NCBI RefSeq assembly: GCF_051622035.1 | Contig: NC_135358.1 | Span: forward strand, 3,288,501-3,352,500 | From: Arctopsyche grandis | Taxonomy: Eukaryota > Arthropoda > Insecta > Trichoptera > Hydropsychidae | Length of the DNA: 64,000 nucleotides | Reading direction: 5' to 3' | Shown here: positions 56,996 to 64,000 of the stretch, in pieces | Layout of the letters: every line of letters begins with the position of its first letter | How positions within the stretch are numbered: position 1 is the stretch's first letter | Position numbers and translations under genes: made by a program | The notes under the pieces: generated by a model | Told to the model about the DNA's origin: nothing | Seen by the model: only the letters and a program-made list of their open reading frames with translations | Database searches by the model: none

Positions 56996-59900
56996 GTAAG
57001 ATATCCCAAAATCATTTAAAAACCCTTTAAACGCCCAGAAACCAATGAAATCCTTACATAAAAAAAAATGATGATAATTTGTTCGGTTTAATTTTTTGTA
57101 CACCAATCTCATACCCTTCTCCCTTCCCTTTTTCTATTTCTCCCCTCCAACAGTGCTCCAAATAACTTTCGAAATGAAACCAGTTTCGTGTGGCATTCGA
57201 ACGATTTTTTTTCTATCTGAATTTCGTAAGTTGCGAACGAGTAAGTTTTGTGCAAATCGAACTTGTACAGAAGTTGAACGCGTTCCGCGCAGTATTGAAT
57301 CGATTTAATTACTTTTACCTTTTTATTACAAGCTGTTACCCATTTATTTCGTTATCTACGCATGATACTATGGGCTGTGTAACGTGTACGTGTATTTGAA
57401 CTTGTGTAGTATTCAAAATTTGCAAAAAATAATGAGCATGTGGTGTTTTGTTTGTTTTGTCTATTTTTGAATGTTTCTGTCAAGGTTATCTTTGGAAGCA
57501 TCGAATGCTTCTAATCATAAAATTATATTTTTTATGATAAGAAACACATTGCAATTGTTAGGAATAACATTTTGAATGAATTTTGATTAACTCGACCTTG
57601 GCTTTCCAAATTGTGTTGTAGATTAATGTCTAAAAAACATTAACACCACTAATTGGACATCGCAAACTGCAAGCAATATTAATAATAACTAGAGGTAGGA
57701 TAGCCAAGGGGCCGCTCATAGTTCCATTGTTGTAAATCCTTTGTAAAAAAGGTTCGGCAAACCTTGAACAATGCATTTACAACATTTGAACAATACGCGG
57801 CACCTTCTGGGTCCGGGCTTTAATAATAACACTGAGGAACAAAAAAACACGTTTTTGTTTTTGAAAAATCTTTACTAAGTTGGACCCACTGAAATCAGAT
57901 ATGATAATGATTTTTGTTGGTTAGTGATCGTTTAAAAAAATGCGCGATTTTTACAGTTTTTTGGCTTTTGCAGTCTTTAACTCAAAATCTAGTATTGTTG
58001 TGCTCAAAGTGAGTATTGGAATCAATCGTCAGATGTTTTTTCTATTGATTGTGATTTTTTATTGTTTTAAAATACTTATAATTAATTGTCTAGTGAATTT
58101 GAAAACTCAAAAATATATATTTTTTTACGGATTTTTTCTCCGTGTTATGTTGCGTTTATTTGGCCAGTTTTTTTATTTCACCACGTTCATAACGATTGGT
58201 TTTCTATCTCAATATTTTTTTTTTATCTAAACGTAATAACTCGAGTGGTATTTAAAATATAATACTAGCACATTTTAATGAATAAAATTAGGATGCACTG
58301 ATTTAGATCAATTGAGAATTTGTAGTACATTTTTGTGATTTGTAATTTAATATATACGGAATATAATAATTTCAACTATTTTTATTATGTATTTTTCTAC
58401 TTCGGTTTGCCGCTCTTCGAAATGTGCCGCCCTTAGGCGCTGCCTTACTTGTCCACGGGACGTCCCTTGTTAAAGTTAGTTGGAACTTTGACCAGAGCCG
58501 TCTGTAATTAGTTATGGCAATTTTAAATTCAGCTATCGCTAATGGGCTGTCTCATCTATAATATAATAAAATGATATATGATAAATTTGTTTTATATACA
58601 TTTTACATACGAAATTATGCATTAATACATATATATGTATGTATGTTGCACCGAATTTGTGAAATTTCCTAATACAGATTAAAAAGTCTATTAACGCATT
58701 CGGCATATAATTTGCCTACAACATGAATTAAGCAACGGGTTTACGTTTTTCATGAATTGTGCAATTTAATGCCGATTACAAGTAATTGACAATTTCACAA
58801 ATTCAGCGTAACATACAAGAAAACATAGAAGAGGCTTGTAAAAATGAATGGGCTCGTCTTTTTAGTAAAGCTAACGTTAGAATGTATAATCAAATTTATT
58901 TTCCACTATTTCCCAATTATTAATTCAGTTAGAAACATATGTACATAATTAAAGAAAAATGTCTTTTTCCTATAAGTTTTGGTTAAAAATCTACAAAATA
59001 CATATGTCTGGGTTATAAAAAATCTCTCACAGTCATATGATATATTTTTTTATTAAAATGTAGATTGTAAAGTTAAATTGTGCATTCGGAATAAATTTCG
59101 ATATGACATGAAAAATCGTGATAAAAATTGTGATAATAATTTTGATAATTATGATTGACATAAAATCAACAATTATATTATTATTGTGTCCTAATTAGCT
59201 AATATAACCTGGGGGGTTTATGTTTGATTGTTTAACACAACATACATATAATTACAATTATAAATTTTATTCGATATAACAGTTTAATTTGACATGACAT
59301 AATATCATTATCGTAATAACTCTCATTATTGTTATCTTCATTAAAGATGTTTGTGTTATTTAAAAATGAATATAATTTGCCTGTATGTACATGCAGTATG
59401 CTTTTATTATATATTTACATATATTTAGTGTGTACATATTTACATATCTACTTACAGACGATTGTATTATGATACAAATTAATAATAATCATGGAACTAA
59501 CTAACAAAAAGTGGTTTAAAACAGCCACGTATTTTTTGCATTCGATTTGCATGTGAATTTTCTCACGTTTGTAGGATTTTTTGAAATGTTTTCTATGAGA
59601 TGAATTACGAGTAATTAAGGATTTAATTTTATTGCAAAAATAACGCTTATTATATGTGTAGGATTGAATGGAAAATTTTATAGTAGAGGTCATAATAATC
59701 GATTTTAGAACGTTAAACGGGCTAATGGGTTAACTACAAGGCCATCGAATCCCATAGCAACCCATGCATTCATTTGTGAAATGAAAATTCCAACACTCGC
59801 GAAAAACTTAAATACCTTCGATGTATAAGAAACCATTTATAATAAATTTAAAAGAATAATTTAACAATACTAAACTTTTAGTCTAAAAATATTTAAATGC

Positions 59901-61575
59901 CAAGTCATTTGTTCGACTGTGCGAATCAGGTCAAAAGTTTCGCTTTTTAGAATCGGCATCTCAATGGCGATTATAAAAACATTACCACATCGAATACAAT
60001 AAAATTACAGGAAATTGCGATTGTGTGTGTATCCGTGCCAGTTGTGCAAAACCATGCACATAAATTGCATTGCAAACTGCACAATACACTGACTTTTTCG
60101 AAGATTAGTTTGTTATGCAAATCGGTGTTGAGAAACGATGCTTATTTGAACTTCAAATATATACATACATAGGTACATAAGAATAAATCTGTCTAGGTTA
60201 TGGAAATAATAATATGTATATATAATATATATATAGTCGCTTTCCTCCATTGGTGCATTCAATTTTCCCAAAAAACAATTGCATTTAGAATCTTAGACCA
60301 ATGCAATCACTTCTGATCAGGTACGGAGCCAGGATTTTTTCATGGGGGGATAATCAAAGAAAAAAAACTTTTTTTTAGTAAGAAACTTACTTCCATTCTA
60401 AATAAATGTGACTTTACGCCTCGACCAGATAATGTCAATTTTAAATCGACAAAATCGAGGTTTCGTATTCTCCAGTTTTCTCCTCCGAAACCGGACCAAT
60501 TTTAAAAAAGATTTCATCATCGGTATGAGAAAGATATTTTCTATGTTTGTGTGGTCGTATTTTTTTTTTAATCAACCGTTAAATAAACACGCTGGACTTT
60601 TTTCGTGGGTGTAAAAAAGAGGCGATTTTATAGATGTTTGGCGGCTTCTAGCTCCTATAAAAAATAACTAATAAAAAAAATAAAAGCACAGATGCATGCC
60701 AATGGTGGATATCCATAGCATATTAAAAAATAATTTATCTAGTGCCATTATTGAGGAAGAGGAAAGTGTAATACGTTTGTATGGACAAGGCGCTGGTGTA
60801 CAGCCCTCTTAAACATGGCCAATCTAATAGTAAACATTTTATTAAATTTATTTGAATAGTTTTATTTTATTTAAATTTATTTGAATATTTATTTGTTATT
60901 TTATTAAATTGAACATCACAGATTCTGCGAACCAAACAAACATACATACAAAGTCTCTTTCGAAATTATATATTAGATAATAATATGGAGTGGTTATAAA
61001 GAAACAACAATAATATTATTATATACGTCGAATTATTTTAGAAAATCTTTCAAATTTTAGCATTCAAGTTCATATTTTGACTTGAAAATTTTTTCCAAAT
61101 ATTTTTGTAAAACAAACTATCGCCAAAAAACTATCAATTTACTAAGTTTCTACCGACTGTCTTTTTTTCTTTGGTTCATTTTTTAAATATTTGTTCAAGA
61201 AACGATTATATAAATAATACATATCATTATTTTTTAAATATATCTAAAATCTTGACTGTCGATTTTTAAAATCAAGAATAGCCTCCCAGAAATCGAATAA
61301 TCTATCAATAGGGGCCAAATTTTTTTTCTGTTTGCGAATTTCTAATTAAAAGCACAATTTTGTATGAAAATCAGTATTTGAGCTTGACAAAGGAGAGTAA
61401 TAACTTCAAAAATATGCGAATTCGGAAATCCTGACTTGGTTGGGGGGGTAATTACCCCCATAAACCACCCCCCGTAGATCCGTCCTTGCTCCAGATGTTG
61501 ACAAAAACAACAATAGAAAGTCAAAATTCGAAACATTGACACCAATTGTACATATTTCAACCTGTATAATTTCAG
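56996..61575 (+). other. Probable first intron of the second GST, with repeat remnants
   Basis: It runs between the noncoding exon at 56942 and the acceptor before 61590. It contains the Helitron fragment at 60806 and G-rich hAT-like ends near 60322 (GGTACGGAGCCAGGATTTTT) and 61440-61495 (CCGTAGATCCGTCCTTGC). 57400-60300 otherwise shows nothing identifiable. Confidence 0.45.
60806..60977 (-). mobile_element. Helitron-like copy, 3'-truncated (minus strand)
   Basis: On the minus strand it starts TCTAATATATAATTTCG and runs through the family body, but the terminal GAAGCCGGG...CTAG part is missing. Confidence 0.6.
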
Positions 61576-61589
61576 CCAAACCTTCAAAC

Positions 61590-61730
61590 ATGGGTATTGA
61601 TTTCTACTACCTCCCCGGATCTTCACCATGCCGTGCCGTCATGATGACAGCAAAGGCACTCGGAGTCAACTTGAACTTCAAACTGATCGATTTGATGAAA
61701 GGAGAACACCTCACTCCCGAGTTCTTGAAG
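61590..61730 (+). CDS. Delta-class GST, first coding exon only (rest beyond the window)
   Basis: Forty-seven codons starting [20 protein letters not shown] show the thioredoxin-fold start of a delta-class GST, with the catalytic Ser in LPGSSPCR and the glutathione-domain helix. The exon is exactly 141 bases, as in the complete GST at 49716, and stops at a normal GT donor (AAG|GTAATG) after the family sequence EHLTPEFLK. An acceptor (TTTCAG) just before CCAAACCTTCAAAC-ATG shows that a 5' noncoding exon precedes it. The following NPQ...IPTL exon was searched for up to 64,000 and not found, so intron 1 is longer than 2.2 kb. Its PG motif is closer to the family norm than that of the other copy. 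Confidence 0.85.
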
Positions 61731-62264
61731 GTAATGAAAAACAGTTGCAACGGTTTTCACAGATCGTGACTAATCAATCGATCGGGCTGCATTCCGATGC
61801 AATCTACGATAGTGCATTGCACTCTAGTTTCGTAACAACCTGTCCAACCATACTTGAAAAACTTCCGAGTCGTTCTAGAATCTAAATACTCCCACATTCC
61901 TAAATATTAAAAAAAAAATCCGTTATATGTGAACAGTTCAGCACGACCTTGGTACGTACTTTCGAGTCAAATATTCAAATAAGGCGAATGTAGAACACTT
62001 TCCACTGACGGAAAACGTGGGTATTACGTTCAACATGATTCATGTACGATGTAGAATACGAAAAATAAAATTCGGTTAATTATAATTATAGTATAGTTGG
62101 ACCAAGGCTGTCGTGGTAATATAAAAAATCATATTAGGCCACATTCTATGTGAAAAAATACATACGTACATATATGACTAGGTATACTCGTAGCAGATAC
62201 ACTTTTTTTCATTTTTACCATGTCATGCCATGCCATGATAGGTTGTCCCAAAACAACACTTTTT
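61731..62264 (+). other. Intron of the second GST, nothing recognised
   Basis: This follows the first coding exon of the second GST. The next expected exon motif (NPQ...IPTL) is absent here and up to the window end. Confidence 0.5.
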
Positions 62265-62363
62265 TTTATTTATACCAGACAGGCCTAACATGTAGCCCCA
62301 ATGCGCCTTCCTGGCCAGAAACATTGTACATTTGATACAAGTAATTATTATACAAAGTAAATA

Positions 62364-62740
62364 CGGGTCTACGTGACGAGCCAGAATGTTAAATTACAGA
62401 AAACACAAATATCGGAAGGCAAAGATCGAAAATCGAAAGATCAAAAAAAAGGGTGCATGGTAAACAGTACATACTGACTTAATTTGCGCGCGCAGGGTAC
62501 AACAGGAACAAGAGGAACAGGCTTTTCTTCCCGTATTCTGCGCACGTACATTAATACGGGAGGAAAAGCCTGTTCCTCTTGTTCCTGTTGTATCCTGCTC
62601 GCGCAAATCAAGTGAGTATGTACCGTTTACCATGCACCCTTTTTTTTGATCTTTCGACTTAAGATCTTTCGATTTTCGATCTTTGCCTTCCGATATTTGC
62701 GTTTTCTATAATTTAGCATTCTGGCTCGTCACGGAGACCG
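62364..62740. mobile_element. Foldback DNA element, copy 3, inside a SINE
   Basis: A 377-base palindromic element with termini CGGGTCTACGTGACGAGCC, flanked by the perfect 8-bp duplication AGTAAATA (62356-62363, 62741-62748). An 8-bp duplication fits hAT- or P-like transposases. The superfamily is not settled by the termini. Confidence 0.8.
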
Positions 62741-62999
62741 AGTAAATACATATCAAATTTGTAAATTTGCAGCATTTTTTTAAACAATTCAGCGAAATTC
62801 AGTAAATACATATCAATTAACATTCACACGGACATTTATGGTCAAATTTGTAAATTTTCAGCATTTTATACAATTCAGCGAAATTTGAGATTGCTGAAAA
62901 GTCGAGATTTGCGAGAAAATGGGTAAGGTTGCCAATTTGTTGGAACCGTTTCAATGTATATCAGATAAATTGGCAAACTGTGATAGGAAACGATCAACC

Positions 63000-63216
63000 C
63001 AGTGCCGGTTAAAGGGGGGGGGGTAGACCGGGCGGCGCCCAAGGGCGCCAAATAAGTTAGGGTACCGAACGATGCGCCAAAAGCGCTTTAAAATTGAAAA
63101 TTAGATCACCAAAATCCATTCAAAATTTTAGATTAGAGCGCCAAAAGCGAAAGTTCTTTCTAAGGGTGTTTATAAAAAATTGCCCGAGGGCGCCATTGGG
63201 TGTAAGACCGGCACTG
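63000..63216. mobile_element. hAT-like MITE inside a SINE
   Basis: Termini CAGTGCCGGTT and AGACCGGCACTG are flanked by GATCAACC (62992-62999) and GATCGACC (63217-63224), an 8-bp duplication with one difference. The CAGTG start, short inverted ends and 8-bp duplication are typical of hAT. Confidence 0.8.
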
Positions 63217-63423
63217 GATCGACCTGGAGTCACAAATCCAAGGTCTGGTCAACAGAAACCAGTGGGAGTCGAACCCGTGGCCTCTTTGTTCAAAGCATTG
63301 TATGCTAACCACTAGTCCACGCTGCTGGTCATAATTGAGTGGATTCAATTCAAATCCTGCTATGATTTTCCCAATAGTTTTCAGCATCTCGAAATTTGAT
63401 GATTTATGTATATAAAAAAAAAT

Positions 63424-63560
63424 ATCCATAGATGTCTGTATGATGCTTTGTTAAAATTATTCTAAAAATTATATATCAATGTTTGTATAATTGGCGAGGA
63501 AGGCGCATTGAGGTTTACCTGTTAGAACTTCCTGGTATATACATATATGTATGTAAAAAT
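63424..63560 (+). repeat. SINE 3' end fragment
   Basis: Contains GAGGAAGGCGCATTGAGG...ACCTGTTAGAACTTCCTGG, the SINE 3' hairpin, plus a short tail. The head is missing. Confidence 0.6.
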
Positions 63561-64000
63561 AAACCACATAAGTAAATACCACATAAGTAGTTTGCCTATC
63601 CACTTAAATTGAGGAAAAAAAACGGAAAATTCAATTATTTTAAAATCTGATTTAAACGGTGTCAAGAACAAGATTTTCAAAGCTGTTAAATAGATTTCAA
63701 TACCGACCATAAAAATTGGATAAAAACAGCTTTTCTTAATTTACCTGGATTTTTTTTTAATAAAAACCATTATTTTTTGCACATAATTGTCCAACCTTCT
63801 CGCTTACACCATTATCTGCACCGAGAAGCAGTGTTGAAAAATCGTGTGGTCAACCGAGCGAATAACAAGCTAGCAAAAACTCGTCAAGGACAAGTCCTCA
63901 ATTTAGCAATTTCAATCAATGGAACATACCAGAAGGGGATACAATATTACACAATGAACACTACATTTATACAATATTCTCAAAATGCATCTTAATATAA
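63561..64000. other. Window end, no supported feature
   Basis: The plus-strand 72-residue frame at 63777-63995 (HHYLHREAVLKNRVVNRAN) is less AT-rich than the surroundings, but matches no family I know and has no splice context. Confidence 0.35.

Larger units (their letters stand above)
62265..63332 (-). mobile_element. SINE copy carrying two nested DNA transposons
   Basis: SINE parts are 62265-62363, 62741-62999 and 63217-63332, in the right order on the minus strand (hairpin end, body, head with CCACGCTGCTGG). The two interruptions are DNA elements with 8-bp duplications, described separately. Both are therefore younger than the SINE. Confidence 0.8.

Noticed and set aside
57940-58230. 96-residue hydrophobic plus-strand frame
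   Set aside because: Phe/Ile-rich composition follows from T-rich DNA, and there is no signal of selection, splice partner or family.
57690-58480. Transposon with ends near GGGGCCGCTC and GCCGCCCTTAGG
   Set aside because: The two GC-rich words are not convincingly inverted copies, and no duplication flanks them.
60319-61496. hAT-like element with G-rich ends near 60322 and 61490
   Set aside because: The ends resemble each other only loosely and no target duplication was found, so it is mentioned only as possible remnants.

Overview
The window is nuclear DNA from an insect. The evidence is spliced genes with GT-AG introns, delta-class glutathione S-transferases, Jockey- and RTE-type non-LTR retrotransposons, tRNA-headed SINEs, Helitron-like elements and many short inverted-repeat DNA transposons, on an AT-rich background full of CATA/TATG microsatellites. 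I cannot fix the order of insect from sequence alone. No bacterial genes, CRISPR arrays, rRNA genes, LTR retrotransposons or other virus-like elements were recognised.

Region by region. 1-19,400 has no host gene that I can support. It holds SINEs, Helitron-like copies, one TIR element and, at 4,433-8,128, a structurally complete RTE-clade LINE with an open 985-residue endonuclease/reverse-transcriptase frame and a perfect 11-bp target-site duplication. 19,489-33,047 carries two tandem plus-strand genes of 11 exons each. Each encodes a secreted protein of about 560 residues: a catalytically dead trypsin-fold domain followed by a second trypsin-fold domain with an intact His-Asp-Ser triad. The exon lengths and phases show that the five-exon protease module was first duplicated inside one gene, and that the whole gene was then duplicated. 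38,018-40,090 is a five-exon gene for a small secreted or membrane-associated protein of about 217 residues. 43,853-44,149 is a probable short gene or first coding exon with an N-myristoylation-type start. 49,716-51,875 is a complete five-exon delta-class GST. 61,590-61,730 is the first coding exon of a second GST, whose likely promoter and noncoding first exon lie 4.6 kb upstream and whose remaining exons lie beyond the window. The stretches between are transposon fossils and unassigned AT-rich DNA.

How it fits together. The protease pair looks like an extracellular cascade or immune-type module in which a pseudoprotease domain is fused to an active one. The first gene keeps two of three catalytic residues in its dead domain and the second keeps none. 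The GST pair belongs to cytosolic detoxification. Many introns contain repeat insertions, and all five Jockey-like 3' fragments lie antisense to the genes. Several repeats are nested, which gives a relative order of insertion: a SINE carrying two DNA transposons, a Helitron-like repeat split by the RTE element, and a pogo-like element split by a hAT-like element.
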